A stretch of DNA of 64,000 nucleotides. It comes from Peptoniphilus duerdenii ATCC BAA-1640. GTDB taxonomy: Bacteria > Bacillota > Clostridia > Tissierellales > Peptoniphilaceae. Below are positions 24,171 to 32,970 of this stretch, in pieces (position 1 is the first letter of the stretch; each line of letters starts with the position of its first letter). The position numbers and the translations under genes were made by a program. The DNA lies in contig NZ_GL397071.1 in NCBI RefSeq assembly GCF_000146345.1, positions 1,058,620 through 1,122,619 on the forward strand, in the 5' to 3' direction. The notes below the pieces were generated by a model that searched no databases, was not told the DNA's origin, and saw only the letters and a list, made by a program, of their open reading frames with translations.

Positions 24171-24199
24171 TTGACAAAATAAAAACTAACTGATAGAAT
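24171..24199 (+). promoter_or_regulatory. Promoter of the infC-rpmI-rplT operon
   Basis: Near-consensus sigma-A promoter: TTGACA (24171-24176), 17-base spacer, TAGAAT (24194-24199). Confidence 0.85.
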
Positions 24200-24205
24200 G
24201 GACCA

Positions 24206-24303
24206 GTATTGAAAGTAGAGCTCGCACTCTCACCTTACGCCGATGGAGGTTTAAGGTAAAAATTATCGAGATATTTTTGCGGGCTTTTTGCCCGCTTTTT
24301 TAA
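24206..24303 (+). promoter_or_regulatory. infC leader with transcription attenuator
   Basis: The roughly 100-nt leader contains ACCTTA...TAAGGT (24232-24257) around CGCCGATGGAGG, then an intrinsic terminator GCGGGC-ttttt-GCCCGC with a T run (24279-24302) located before the infC ribosome site. A terminator placed between promoter and first gene is the layout of the Firmicutes L20/infC leader, where L20 binding promotes attenuation. Assignment to that class is by layout, not by covariance. Confidence 0.8.
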
Positions 24304-24320
24304 TTTATGGAGGTGCTACA

Positions 24321-24842
24321 ATTATTAAAGAACTTCAAATCAACGAAGCTATTAGAGAACAGGAAGTAAGACTTATCGACGAAGATGGAGAACAAATAGG
24401 AGTTGTCTCAAGAAGACATGCTCTTGATTTAGCAATTGAAAAGAGGCTTGATCTAGTTAAGATTGCGCCACAGGCTAAACCACCTGTTTGTCGTATCATG
24501 GACTATGGAAAGTACAGATACGAACTTATTAAAAGGGAAAAAGAATCAAAGAAAAAACAAAAGGTGATTAGTATAAAAGAAATCAGATTTACACCAAGTA
24601 TCGAAGATCATGATTTAAGAACAAAGGCTAATCAAACTATTGGTTTTTTAAAAAGAGGAGATAGGGTTAAAGTTTCTGTTCGTTTTAGAGGGCGAGAGCT
24701 TGGACATACAGAATTAGGACGTGAAGTTCTAGATAACTTTGTCGAACTCATATCCGACAATGGTGTAGTAGATAAAAAACCAAAGATGGAAGGTAGAAGC
24801 ATGGTTATGTTTCTAAATCCAAAGAATGAAAAGGAACAATAG
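24321..24842 (+). CDS. infC: Translation initiation factor IF-3, ATT start
   Basis: A 173-residue factor that binds the 30S subunit and polices start-codon choice. The N-domain begins KELQINEAIREQEVRLID, with the linker rich in K/R, and the C-domain holds IKEIRFTPSIEDHDLRTK (about 82-99) and VRFRGRELGHTELG. No ATG exists at the family start. GGAGGTG (24309-24315) points to ATT 24321 (or ATT 24324), the rare start codon by which IF-3 limits its own translation. The upstream alternative at 24288 would lie inside the attenuator. Operon: infC-rpmI-rplT. Confidence 0.95.
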   Translation: MIKELQINEAIREQEVRLIDEDGEQIGVVSRRHALDLAIEKRLDLVKIAPQAKPPVCRIMDYGKYRYELIKREKESKKKQKVISIKEIRFTPSIEDHDLRTKANQTIGFLKRGDRVKVSVRFRGRELGHTELGREVLDNFVELISDNGVVDKKPKMEGRSMVMFLNPKNEKEQ

Positions 24843-24851
24843 GAGGATAAT

Positions 24852-25043
24852 ATGGCTAAGATGAAAACCCATAGAGCGTCAGCGAAGAGATTTAAGAGAA
24901 CTGGCTCTGGAAAAATAAAGAGATTTTTTGCATTTAAAGGTCATCTTACAGGAAAGAAGACATCTAAGAGAAAAAGAAAATTAAGAAAATCAGCAGTAGT
25001 ATCTAAAGGCGATCAAAGAAGAATTGATCACATGATTCCTTAA
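24852..25043 (+). CDS. rpmI: 50S ribosomal protein L35
   Basis: A 63-residue, very basic ribosomal protein. The N-terminal [20 protein letters not shown] and the downstream [18 protein letters not shown] segment are classic L35. It starts 9 bases after infC with an AGGAGG ribosome site and is followed by rplT after 14 bases, giving the universal bacterial infC-rpmI-rplT order. Confidence 0.97.
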   Translation: MAKMKTHRASAKRFKRTGSGKIKRFFAFKGHLTGKKTSKRKRKLRKSAVVSKGDQRRIDHMIP

Positions 25044-25057
25044 TATAGGAGGTAGAA

Positions 25058-25402
25058 ATGAGAGTTAAAAGAGGCGTTAACGCTAAGAAAAGACATAAGA
25101 AAATATTAAAACAAGCCAAAGGATATTTTGGAGCAAAATCTAAATTATTTAGACCAGCTAACCAAGCTGTTATGAAATCTCTTAACTACCAATTCTTCGG
25201 TAGAAAGCAAAGAAAGAGAGACTTCAGACAACTTTGGATCGCAAGAATCAATGCAGCTTGTAGACAAAATGGAATGAGTTATTCAAAATTCATCGCTGGA
25301 CTTAAAAAACATGAAGTAGAAATCAACAGAAAGATGCTTTCTGAAATTGCTATAAATGATCCACAAGGTTTTGCAAAGCTTGTTGAATTAGCTAAAAACT
25401 AA
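25058..25402 (+). CDS. rplT: 50S ribosomal protein L20
   Basis: A 114-residue 23S rRNA-binding assembly protein, and in Firmicutes the repressor acting on the infC leader. Seen: [20 protein letters not shown] at the N-terminus, [20 protein letters not shown] (about 48-67) and the C-terminal [10 protein letters not shown]-like [16 protein letters not shown] ribosome site AGGAGG precedes the ATG. Last ribosomal gene of the operon, followed by a terminator. Confidence 0.97.
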   Translation: MRVKRGVNAKKRHKKILKQAKGYFGAKSKLFRPANQAVMKSLNYQFFGRKQRKRDFRQLWIARINAACRQNGMSYSKFIAGLKKHEVEINRKMLSEIAINDPQGFAKLVELAKN

Positions 25403-25433
25403 GAGTTCCCCTTGTGGGAACTTATTTTTTTTA
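25402..25433 (+). terminator. Terminator after rplT
   Basis: Stem AGTTCCC / GGGAACT (25404-25410 and 25416-25422) with T run TATTTTTTTTT. It ends only about 9 bases before the next coding start (25442), so the potassium transporter may rely on read-through or a promoter inside rplT. Confidence 0.85.
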
Positions 25434-25441
25434 AAAATATT

Positions 25442-26779
25442 ATGACGAAAATATACGAGAGAATAGTTAAGAATGTTCCTCTATTTTTAGGGATGTCATT
25501 CTTAATAGTAATCTTAATTGGTGCAACACTTCTAAGCCTTCCGATTGCATCTGTGGATGGAAACTCTGTAGGTTTTGTAAATTCATTCTTCACAGCAAGC
25601 TCTGCCACTGCAGTAACAGGACTTGTAGTAGCAAACACAGCGACACAGTGGACAATGTTTGGAAAAGTTGTAATCATAACTCTAATTCAAATAGGTGGAC
25701 TGGGGACGATTACTTTATTTTCAATTGCAACGGTACTTCTAGGTAAGAAGGTTTCTCTACAACAGAGACTTCTTGTGAAGGAGCAGCTAAATATAACATC
25801 CATGTCTGGAATAGTAAAATGGGTTATATATGTTACTAAGATTACATTTTTAATTGAATTTACTGGAGCTTTGCTTTTAAGTTTTTCTCTAATTCCAAAA
25901 TATGGATTTATAACTGGAGTTTGGTATTCTATATTTCATGCGATATCAGCTTTTTGTAATGCGGGATTTGATCTCTTTGGAGATTCAATTGTGTCATATA
26001 GTGGAGATATCTATATAAACATGATTATATGTGGTCTAGTTATTATGGGAGGACTTGGATTTTTAGTCTACATGGACATATATAATTCAAGAAATTTTAG
26101 AAATTTAAAGATGCACTCAAAGGTTGTAATCTCTGTATCAGCTCTTCTACTAATCATAGGGACAGTTGCAACGCTTTTAATAGAGTATAACAATTCTCTA
26201 AGCATTGGAGATTTTGGCTTTGGACACAAGGTGCTAGCTTCTTTTTTCCAATCAACAGTTACTAGAACCGCTGGATTTAATTCCATAGATATAGGGCAAG
26301 TTCACGATGCGACGGCAATTATATACATTCTTCTAATGTTTATAGGAGGAAGTCCTGCATCCACTGCCGGTGGGCTTAAGACCACCACATTTGCGGTTAT
26401 GATTTTCTCTACCATAGGAATGGTTAGAGGTGAACATGACATAGTTATATTTAATAGAAAGATAGATAAAGAAGTAATACTTAGGGCGCTTGCAATAACC
26501 ATTGTCTGCATCTCCCTTGTCATTACTGTTACGATGGCTGTTGCTATTATAGAGCATGACAGGTTTGAATTTTTGGATATATTATTTGAATCTGTAAGTG
26601 CATTTGGAACCGTAGGTATGACTAGAGGAATAACTCCTCATCTTTCTGATATCTCAAAGATAATCCTTGGGTTTACAATGTTTATAGGTAGAGTTGGACC
26701 GACCACCATTGCGGTAGGTCTCATGAAGACGAAGCCATCTAGTATTAAGTACGCATCAGGGAAAATATTGGTAGGGTGA
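25442..26779 (+). CDS. ktrB: Trk/Ktr-type potassium channel subunit
   Basis: A 445-residue membrane protein of the TrkH/KtrB superfamily, the pore for K+ uptake. Four pore-loop repeats are seen with filter glycines: SATAVTGLVVANTAT (about 60-74), SAFCNAGFDLFG (about 175-186), TRTAGFNSIDIGQ (about 275-287) and SAFGTVGMTRGITPH (about 385-399). Length and lack of extra helices fit KtrB more than TrkH. The start is ATG 25442; upstream codons overlap the rplT terminator, and the ribosome site is weak. The regulatory subunit follows after 4 bases. Confidence 0.92.
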   Translation: MTKIYERIVKNVPLFLGMSFLIVILIGATLLSLPIASVDGNSVGFVNSFFTASSATAVTGLVVANTATQWTMFGKVVIITLIQIGGLGTITLFSIATVLLGKKVSLQQRLLVKEQLNITSMSGIVKWVIYVTKITFLIEFTGALLLSFSLIPKYGFITGVWYSIFHAISAFCNAGFDLFGDSIVSYSGDIYINMIICGLVIMGGLGFLVYMDIYNSRNFRNLKMHSKVVISVSALLLIIGTVATLLIEYNNSLSIGDFGFGHKVLASFFQSTVTRTAGFNSIDIGQVHDATAIIYILLMFIGGSPASTAGGLKTTTFAVMIFSTIGMVRGEHDIVIFNRKIDKEVILRALAITIVCISLVITVTMAVAIIEHDRFEFLDILFESVSAFGTVGMTRGITPHLSDISKIILGFTMFIGRVGPTTIAVGLMKTKPSSIKYASGKILVG

Positions 26780-26783
26780 TAAA

Positions 26784-27440
26784 ATGAAATCATATATAGT
26801 ATTTGGTTGTGGAAAGTTTGGATCTTCTGTTGCGAAGACACTTTCTGAACTTGGAAACGAAGTAATGATTGTGGATATAAATATGGATTCCATAGAGGAG
26901 ATTGCAGATTATGTAACCACAGCGATACAATGCGATGTAATGGATCAAAATGCAACCAGCGAAATGGGACTTAAAAATTTCGATGCAGCGGTAGTTGCAA
27001 TAGGAACCAATTTTGAAGCGGCAATTATGTCCACAGTTCTTGCTAAAGAGGCAGGGATTGAGTATATAGTAGCTAAGGCTATAAACAATAGACAAGCTCT
27101 TATACTTAAGAAGCTTGGGGCTGATAAAATAATATTTCCGGAAAGAGATATGGGTGTGAGAGTTGCGCACAATTTAAGTGCATCCAACTTGATGGACTTC
27201 ATACAACTTTCTCCAGACTATTCAATTGCAGAATTTTTATGTCCAGTTACTTGGACAGGCAAGACTTTGAAACAACTAAATGTTAGAAATAAGTACAAAG
27301 TTACAGTTCTTGCAATAGAACGCGGAAATAATGATATACAAATAGATCCTCATCCGGATTCAGCTCTTCAAGAAGGAGATGTGCTAGTGCTACTTGGCAA
27401 GGATGAAGATTTAAAAGACATCGAAAAAATAACTAGTTAA
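26784..27440 (+). CDS. ktrA: Potassium uptake regulatory subunit KtrA/TrkA
   Basis: A 218-residue cytoplasmic gating ring protein for the preceding channel. An RCK_N Rossmann fold at the N-terminus has FGCGKFGSSVAKTL (about 6-19), the nucleotide loop, and VMIVDINMD with the acidic ribose-binding end. The C-terminal RCK_C/TrkA-C part (about 135-215) includes LQEGDVLVLLGKDEDLKDIE. ATP/ADP binding gates the KtrB pore in known systems. It overlaps no gene but is only 4 bases after ktrB. Confidence 0.95.
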   Translation: MKSYIVFGCGKFGSSVAKTLSELGNEVMIVDINMDSIEEIADYVTTAIQCDVMDQNATSEMGLKNFDAAVVAIGTNFEAAIMSTVLAKEAGIEYIVAKAINNRQALILKKLGADKIIFPERDMGVRVAHNLSASNLMDFIQLSPDYSIAEFLCPVTWTGKTLKQLNVRNKYKVTVLAIERGNNDIQIDPHPDSALQEGDVLVLLGKDEDLKDIEKITS

Positions 27441-27444
27441 TAAT

Positions 27445-27484
27445 TTTAAGATCTTAGATGCATCATTTAAGATCTTTTTTTTTT
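27445..27484 (+). terminator. Terminator after ktrA
   Basis: Stem AAGATCTTA / TAAGATCTT with an inner ATG/CAT pairing and ten T after it, just beyond the ktrA stop. Confidence 0.88.
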
Positions 27485-27565
27485 ACAAAAATTTTAAAAT
27501 TATGATTGTTTAAAATTTGATTATCAAGTAAAAAATCGGGTAAACTTATAAAAGAGGTGATAATA

Positions 27566-28144
27566 ATGATTACATTAGAAGCAATCGACTACGTTATAAA
27601 TATGACTGGAGCAGAATTTAGCGATGTAAGAATAGCGCTTATAGACGCAGATGGAGATGTAGATCGCGCTATAGAACTTATAAAGGAAAGAAAACAATTT
27701 AGAAAATTTGATAAAGAACATAATGATAGTGAATTTGAAAGTGAAGCAGAAGAAGTATTCAAAGATTTTCAAGATAAATTTACAAAGTCTGCAAGCAAAA
27801 CTTTTGGAAATTTACAAGGAAGCGTAGAAGATATAATCGAAGCGATAAAAGAAATCTTTAGAAAAGGAAACGCTAGAAAATTACTTATCGAAAAGAATGG
27901 AGAAACTGTACTTCAACTATCTCTTACTGCATCAATAGTTGCAGCTATTGCAGCACCGATTGCAGCAGTTTTGGGACTTGGTGTAGCTTATTCAAATTCA
28001 TATAAGTTCTTAATCATGATGGAAGATGGAACAAGCATCGACGTAGAAGAATATATTAAAAGCAAGACTAAATCAAGTAAAAATGATTCATCAGATGACG
28101 AAGAAGAACAAACTATCATAGATGAAGACGAAGAAGATAAATAA
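27566..28144 (+). CDS. UBA-like plus DUF4342 protein, function unknown
   Basis: A 192-residue protein. The N-terminal 45 residues look like a UBA/TS-N fold (TLEAIDYVINMTGAEFSDVR then DADGDVDRAIELI). A charged linker follows, then a DUF4342-like domain (about 92-165) with RKGNARKLLIEKNGETVLQL and an A/G-rich hydrophobic hairpin (VAAIAAPIAAVLGLGV) that may enter the membrane. The last 30 residues are almost all acidic. Known family members have no firm function. The start is ATG 27566 because GAGGTGA lies five bases before; the GTG at 27557 is inside the ribosome site. Monocistronic. Confidence 0.85.
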   Translation: MITLEAIDYVINMTGAEFSDVRIALIDADGDVDRAIELIKERKQFRKFDKEHNDSEFESEAEEVFKDFQDKFTKSASKTFGNLQGSVEDIIEAIKEIFRKGNARKLLIEKNGETVLQLSLTASIVAAIAAPIAAVLGLGVAYSNSYKFLIMMEDGTSIDVEEYIKSKTKSSKNDSSDDEEEQTIIDEDEEDK

Positions 28145-28156
28145 AATTATTTTTTT

Positions 28157-28188
28157 GGTAGCTACTAACTGGTAGCTACTTTTTTTAT
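28157..28188 (+). terminator. Terminator after the DUF4342 gene
   Basis: GTAGCTAC-taactg-GTAGCTAC followed by seven T. Each arm is itself a palindrome. Confidence 0.75.
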
Positions 28189-28254
28189 TGTTTAGAAAAA
28201 ATTAGTAGTGAAAAATTTTAAAAAATGCTTCATGTAACAAGATTAGAGTATTTG

Positions 28255-28284
28255 TTGATAATACTCCTACTATTCTGATATAAT
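28255..28284 (+). promoter_or_regulatory. Promoter of the Asp23-fakA operon
   Basis: -35 TTGATA (28255-28260), 18-base spacer, -10 TATAAT (28279-28284), 23 bases before the Asp23 gene start. Confidence 0.75.
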
Positions 28285-28306
28285 AGATGTAATTGGAGGT
28301 GAGCTT

Positions 28307-28660
28307 ATGCCAGCAATCATAAATAGTGAAAAAGGTGCTGTAGTAATTGAAAACAATGTAATCGCAACCATAGCAGGGATGGCCGCTATGAAATCCTACG
28401 GCATAGTAGGCATGGCTTCTAAAAGTGCAACTGATGGACTTTTGGAACTACTAAAATTTGAAAATATTTCTAAAGGAATAAAAGTTTTAACTGAAGACGA
28501 TAAATTAATGATAGAAATCCATGTAGTATTAGAATATGGAGTAAGAATATCTACTGTTGGAGAAAATATAATCGACAATGTTAAGTTCTATATCAAAGAT
28601 TTAACTGGTATTGAACCTTACAATGTTGAGGTTATAGTTGAAGGAGTAAGAATTAAATAA
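28307..28660 (+). CDS. Asp23/Gls24 family envelope-stress protein
   Basis: A 117-residue cytosolic protein of the Asp23/Gls24 family (YloU-like). Visible family features are the start GAVVIENNVIATIAGMAAM, GIVGMAS, and the middle VLEYGVRISTVGENI followed by a C-terminal GIEPYNVEVIVEGVRI. It directly precedes fakA, the same order as yloU-yloV in Bacillus. Members have been linked to membrane and alkaline-shock physiology; the exact role is unclear. Ribosome site GGAGGTGA, with the start at ATG 28307. Confidence 0.93.
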   Translation: MPAIINSEKGAVVIENNVIATIAGMAAMKSYGIVGMASKSATDGLLELLKFENISKGIKVLTEDDKLMIEIHVVLEYGVRISTVGENIIDNVKFYIKDLTGIEPYNVEVIVEGVRIK

Positions 28661-28669
28661 GAGGTATGT

Positions 28670-30304
28670 ATGACTAATAAAAATATTTCACTTAAGTCAT
28701 GTATTAATGGCGCGGTGAATTTTCTTTTAATGAACAAGGACCATGTAAATACCCTTAATGTCTTTCCTGTTCCTGACGGGGACACTGGTACTAACATGGG
28801 TCTTACATCTAAATCTGCCTTAAAGCAGGTTAATGAACTACAATCTGATGACGTTTATGAAGTAGCTCTTGCGGCTTCTCGTGGTTCTCTTATGGGAGCC
28901 AGAGGAAACTCAGGGGTAATTTTATCCCAATTTTTAAGAGGTTTTGCCGAAGGGCTTAAAGATAAAAAAGTTATAACTAACAAAGATTTTGCAAAGGCAT
29001 TGAAATCTGCATCAGACACAACCTATAAAGCTGTAATGAAACCTACTGAAGGTACAATCCTAACTGTAGGTAGAGAGACGGCTGATTTTGCTATGAAAAA
29101 TTATAGCAAGTACGAAAATATTTTAGATTTTATGGAAGATATTGTGAAAGCTTCTAAAGAATCTTTGGAAAGAACTCCAGAAAAACTTCCTGTATTGAAA
29201 GAAGCAGGAGTGGTTGACTCTGGTGGAGCTGGTCTTGTATATCTATTAGAAGGAGCGCTTAGAGCTCTAAGGGGAGAAGTAATCGAAGTTGTAGGAGAAG
29301 ATGAAGAGCTTAAAAAGAAAGAGCAGAAAGAAATTTCTTTTGACGATTACGACAAAGATTTGGAATTCGGTTACTGTACAGAATTTGTTATAAGAACAGA
29401 TATTGACGATACAGATGAATTAAAAAATAAATTGATGCCGCTAGGAGATTGTCTACTAGTAGTAGGTGGAGCAGGAACTGGAGTTATAAAAGTTCACGTT
29501 CACACAAATAATCCTGGTAGAGCACTTGAATACGCGGTAGAACTTGGTCAACTTCAAGATATAAAGATCGATAACATGAGGTACCAACACAAGGAAACTC
29601 TATTCGATGAAGCTGAAGTGGAAAAAGCTAGAAAGAGCAATATAAAGAAGAAATATGCCATAGTTTCTGTTTCTATGGGAGAAGGAATAAACGAAGTCTT
29701 CAACTCACTAAATGTTGACTATATAATTGAAGGAGGACAAACCATGAATCCTTCTACAGAAGATTTCTTAAAGGCGATTGATAGTTTAAATGCCGATCAC
29801 ATCATACTTCTTCCAAACAACTCAAACATAATTCTTGCTGCTAACCAAGCTAAGGAACTATCAGACAAGGATGTGTATGTAGTAGAAACTAAATCCGTTC
29901 CACAAGGTATAGGAGCGCTATTTGTACTTGATGAAGAAAAAGATCCAGAAGAAAATATTGAAAATATGAAAGAAGAATTAAATCATATTAAGACTGGATC
30001 TGTAACCTATGCTGTTAGAGATACCACTTCAAATGGATCTCAAATCAAAAAAGATCAAATAATTGGCCTTACCGGAAAAGAAATAGAATCCTTTGGCGAT
30101 GATTTGGATGAAGTAACTGAAAAACTCATCGAAAAAATGGTGGACGACGAATCTTCTGTCATTACTCTATACTATGGAAATGGACTTGAAGAAGAAGATA
30201 CAGAAAATCTAATGGATAAGCTAGAAGAAACATATGATGAATTGGATGTGGTGTTCGTAAGAGGAGCGCAACCACTATACTATTACATCTTATCAGTAGA
30301 ATAG
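28670..30304 (+). CDS. fakA: Fatty acid kinase catalytic subunit FakA-like
   Basis: A 544-residue DAK2-domain kinase (YloV family). FakA phosphorylates fatty acids presented by a DegV-type FakB for phospholipid synthesis. The DAK2 domain (about 8-200) has NVFPVPDGDTGTNMGLTSKS, the Mg-ATP aspartates, and RGNSGVILSQFLRGF. A middle domain and a DegV-like C-terminal half (about 310-544) follow. It starts 9 bases after the Asp23 gene. No degV/fakB homologue lies in this window, so the partner must be elsewhere. Confidence 0.93.
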   Translation: MTNKNISLKSCINGAVNFLLMNKDHVNTLNVFPVPDGDTGTNMGLTSKSALKQVNELQSDDVYEVALAASRGSLMGARGNSGVILSQFLRGFAEGLKDKKVITNKDFAKALKSASDTTYKAVMKPTEGTILTVGRETADFAMKNYSKYENILDFMEDIVKASKESLERTPEKLPVLKEAGVVDSGGAGLVYLLEGALRALRGEVIEVVGEDEELKKKEQKEISFDDYDKDLEFGYCTEFVIRTDIDDTDELKNKLMPLGDCLLVVGGAGTGVIKVHVHTNNPGRALEYAVELGQLQDIKIDNMRYQHKETLFDEAEVEKARKSNIKKKYAIVSVSMGEGINEVFNSLNVDYIIEGGQTMNPSTEDFLKAIDSLNADHIILLPNNSNIILAANQAKELSDKDVYVVETKSVPQGIGALFVLDEEKDPEENIENMKEELNHIKTGSVTYAVRDTTSNGSQIKKDQIIGLTGKEIESFGDDLDEVTEKLIEKMVDDESSVITLYYGNGLEEEDTENLMDKLEETYDELDVVFVRGAQPLYYYILSVE

Positions 30305-30331
30305 GCAGATTTAATCTGCTTATTTTTTTTA
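30303..30331 (+). terminator. Terminator after fakA
   Basis: Short stem GCAGAT-tta-ATCTGC with a T-rich tail (TTATTTTTTTT), directly after the fakA stop. The 6-bp stem may be leaky into recG. Confidence 0.7.
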
Positions 30332-30356
30332 AAAATTTTTGGAATTGGAGTAATAG

Positions 30357-32369
30357 ATGAAGCTATTCGATAAACTAGATACTTTAAATGGAGTGGGTCC
30401 TAAGAAAAAATCCTACTTGGAAGCGATGGGCCTTGAAACAATTTCAGATCTTGCGGAATATTTCCCTATTAGATTTATAGATTCAACCAATATGAAGCCG
30501 ATAAAAGATTTGGTGGAAGGGGAGTTTGCGACCATTAAAGCAGAAGTGGTGCAGGTGGTCCCTCACTATCACGGCAGACTTAAAAGACTGGATGTAATTG
30601 TAACAGATGGATTTAATCTAAAAATTTCTTTCTTTAATCAAAACTTTCTATCTTCGACATTTTTAAAAGGGGAACAGTTCTACTTCTATGGCAAGGTGTC
30701 AAGGTTTGGAAACAATCTCACCATGACCTCGCCAAAATTTGAAAATGTAAAGAGAAAAAAGGTACTAGGAAGTATCATTCCCGTCTATCAACAGTCGAAG
30801 GATATAAATAACAAAGAACTTATAAAATTAACAGACCAAGTGCTAAAAGAATATGCTTGGAAAAATGTCCTTCCACAAGAAATTTTGGAAAAGTACAAGC
30901 TCTATGACATGGACAAGACCATGAGAGAGCTACACAGACCTAAATCTCAAAAAACTTACGGAAACGCAAGAAACTCCTATTCATTCTACGAAATTTTAAT
31001 CTATCTTCTAGCCTTATCTACAATAAAAAAAGATAGGGAAGAGACGGACATAAAACTTATAGAATTTGAAATAGAAGAGTTTCTAAACACATTACCATTT
31101 ACCCTAACCGATTCACAGATGAAAGTAATCGAAGAAGTAAAGGGAGATTTAAAGAGCGGCTACAGGGTAGACAGGCTTATCCAAGGGGACGTAGGTTCAG
31201 GTAAAACTGTGGTTGCAATGGCAATAATGTATCTATTCTATAAAAATGGATTTCAATCTGCAATCATGGCACCGACAGAAATCTTGGCGACCCAGCACCA
31301 CAATTCATTTAAAAATACTTTTGATAAACTTGGAATAAATGTAGCACTTCTTATCGGCTCAATGAAGAAATCACAAAAAGATGAGGTCCTAGAAGATTTA
31401 AAATCTGGAAAAGTTGACATGATTGTTGGGACCCACGCGCTTATATCGGAAAATGTAGAATTTAAAAATCTCGGCATAAGTATAGTGGACGAGCAACATA
31501 GATTCGGAGTTTTGCAGAGAAAAAATCTTTCTGACAAGGGAGTGCACACCATCGTCATGACTGCAACCCCGATACCTAGGACACTTGCACTTGTAATGTA
31601 CCAAGATCTTCAAGTTTCTACCATCGACACACCACCTGCGGGAAGGCTTAAGATTCAAACTGCAACCATAAATGAAAATGGGCTTATAAAAGCACTTGAA
31701 TTTATAGAAAAAGAGTTGAAAGAAGGAAGACAGGCGTATATAATCTGTCCTATGATCGACGAAAATGAGATGCTCGATTTAAATTCTGTTAAGAAGGTCT
31801 ATAAAGAGATTAAAAAATATTTCAAAGATTACAATGTTGGTCTTCTTCATGGTCAGATGAAACCTGATGAGAAGGACAGACAGATGGAAGACTTTGAGAA
31901 GAATAAAATAAATGTACTTGTTTCAACCACAGTAGTTGAAGTCGGAGTAAATGTGCCAAACGCTACGGTGATGATGGTGGTAAATGCAGAGAGATTTGGA
32001 CTATCCCAACTCCATCAGCTAAGGGGAAGAGTAGGAAGAGGAACTCACCAAGGTTACTGCATACTATATAATAAATCTGAATCGGAAATAGCCTCTATGA
32101 GGATGAAGGTCATGGTAGAATCCACAGATGGATTCTATATTTCGGAAAAAGATTTGGAACTTCGTGGCTCGGGAGATATATTCGGAGTAAGACAATCGGG
32201 ATTTATGGGATTTATCATGGCAAACCCGATAAAAGACAAAATGATTTTAAAATACGCTGCCCTAGAAGCTAAAAATATATATAGAGATGACCCGGATTTT
32301 ATAAAGCCAGAGCATCTTCAACTAAAAATAAGCGTAGATAGACTAATTTCTAGAAAGTTTAATTGTTAG
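30357..32369 (+). CDS. recG: ATP-dependent DNA helicase RecG
   Basis: A 670-residue superfamily 2 helicase reversing stalled forks and branch-migrating recombination intermediates. An N-terminal wedge/OB domain (about 1-230) opens with LNGVGPKKKSYLEAMG. Helicase motifs are I GDVGSGKTVVA (about 277-287), Ia APTEILATQH, II VDEQHRFGVLQR (the DEQH box), III MTATPIPRTLAL, V TTVVEVGVNVPNA and VI QLRGRVGRGTHQGYC. Length is near the usual 680-690. GGAG lies before the ATG. Confidence 0.96.
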   Translation: MKLFDKLDTLNGVGPKKKSYLEAMGLETISDLAEYFPIRFIDSTNMKPIKDLVEGEFATIKAEVVQVVPHYHGRLKRLDVIVTDGFNLKISFFNQNFLSSTFLKGEQFYFYGKVSRFGNNLTMTSPKFENVKRKKVLGSIIPVYQQSKDINNKELIKLTDQVLKEYAWKNVLPQEILEKYKLYDMDKTMRELHRPKSQKTYGNARNSYSFYEILIYLLALSTIKKDREETDIKLIEFEIEEFLNTLPFTLTDSQMKVIEEVKGDLKSGYRVDRLIQGDVGSGKTVVAMAIMYLFYKNGFQSAIMAPTEILATQHHNSFKNTFDKLGINVALLIGSMKKSQKDEVLEDLKSGKVDMIVGTHALISENVEFKNLGISIVDEQHRFGVLQRKNLSDKGVHTIVMTATPIPRTLALVMYQDLQVSTIDTPPAGRLKIQTATINENGLIKALEFIEKELKEGRQAYIICPMIDENEMLDLNSVKKVYKEIKKYFKDYNVGLLHGQMKPDEKDRQMEDFEKNKINVLVSTTVVEVGVNVPNATVMMVVNAERFGLSQLHQLRGRVGRGTHQGYCILYNKSESEIASMRMKVMVESTDGFYISEKDLELRGSGDIFGVRQSGFMGFIMANPIKDKMILKYAALEAKNIYRDDPDFIKPEHLQLKISVDRLISRKFNC

Positions 32370-32391
32370 ATTATTGATAATGTGTTAAAAT
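32363..32391 (+). promoter_or_regulatory. Promoter of rsmD-coaD operon
   Basis: -35 TTGTTA (32363-32368, overlapping the end of recG), 17-base spacer, -10 TAAAAT (32386-32391). Confidence 0.65.
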
Positions 32392-32409
32392 AGTAATAAT
32401 TGGAGGACT

Positions 32410-32970
32410 ATGAGAGTAATATCAGGAATAGCAAAGGGTATGCGTCTTGTGTCCGTTGAAGGAATGGATGTAAGACCTACAGCAGACAGAGTAAAAGAAT
32501 CTGTATTTAATATTATTGGTCAATATTTTCATGACAAAGAAGCACTGGATATATTTTGTGGATCTGGAGGAAATGGTATAGAATTTCTATCCAGGGGAGC
32601 AAAAAGCTGTGTCTTTGTAGATACTTGTAGCGAATCACTAAAAGTTACAAGAGAAAATCTAAAGCACACCAAGCTAAATGAAGGTGCAAAAGTCATAAAT
32701 ATGGACTATAAAAAATATTTAAAGACCACAGAGGATAGATTTGACATCATCTACATGGATCCACCATTTGACGAACTGCAAAAGTATCGTCATACATTAG
32801 CAATAATACTTGAAAGAAACTTACTTAAAAAAGATGGATTGCTAGTGGTAGAATATAGGTATGGAAGTAGAATAGACTTTACAGGCTATGAAGTACTTAA
32901 AGAAAAGAAGTATGGATCTACATCCATAGCAGTATTGGGAGTGCCAGATGAAAGCAATATATGCCGGTAG
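32410..32970 (+). CDS. rsmD: 16S rRNA (guanine966-N2)-methyltransferase
   Basis: A 186-residue class I methyltransferase modifying G966 of 16S rRNA. The start MRVISGIAKGMRLVSVEGMD is typical. RPTADRVKESVFNI (about 22-35), SAM loop ALDIFCGSGGNGIEFLSRGA (about 45-64) and catalytic motif YMDPPFDELQ follow. Its last 23 bases overlap coaD. The rsmD-coaD pair is common in bacteria. A GGAGG ribosome site precedes the ATG. Confidence 0.96.
   Translation: MRVISGIAKGMRLVSVEGMDVRPTADRVKESVFNIIGQYFHDKEALDIFCGSGGNGIEFLSRGAKSCVFVDTCSESLKVTRENLKHTKLNEGAKVINMDYKKYLKTTEDRFDIIYMDPPFDELQKYRHTLAIILERNLLKKDGLLVVEYRYGSRIDFTGYEVLKEKKYGSTSIAVLGVPDESNICR

Noticed and set aside
24288-24320. Upstream extension of infC
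   Set aside because: It would begin inside the attenuator stem and ahead of the ribosome site; the family N-terminus begins at the ATT codons.
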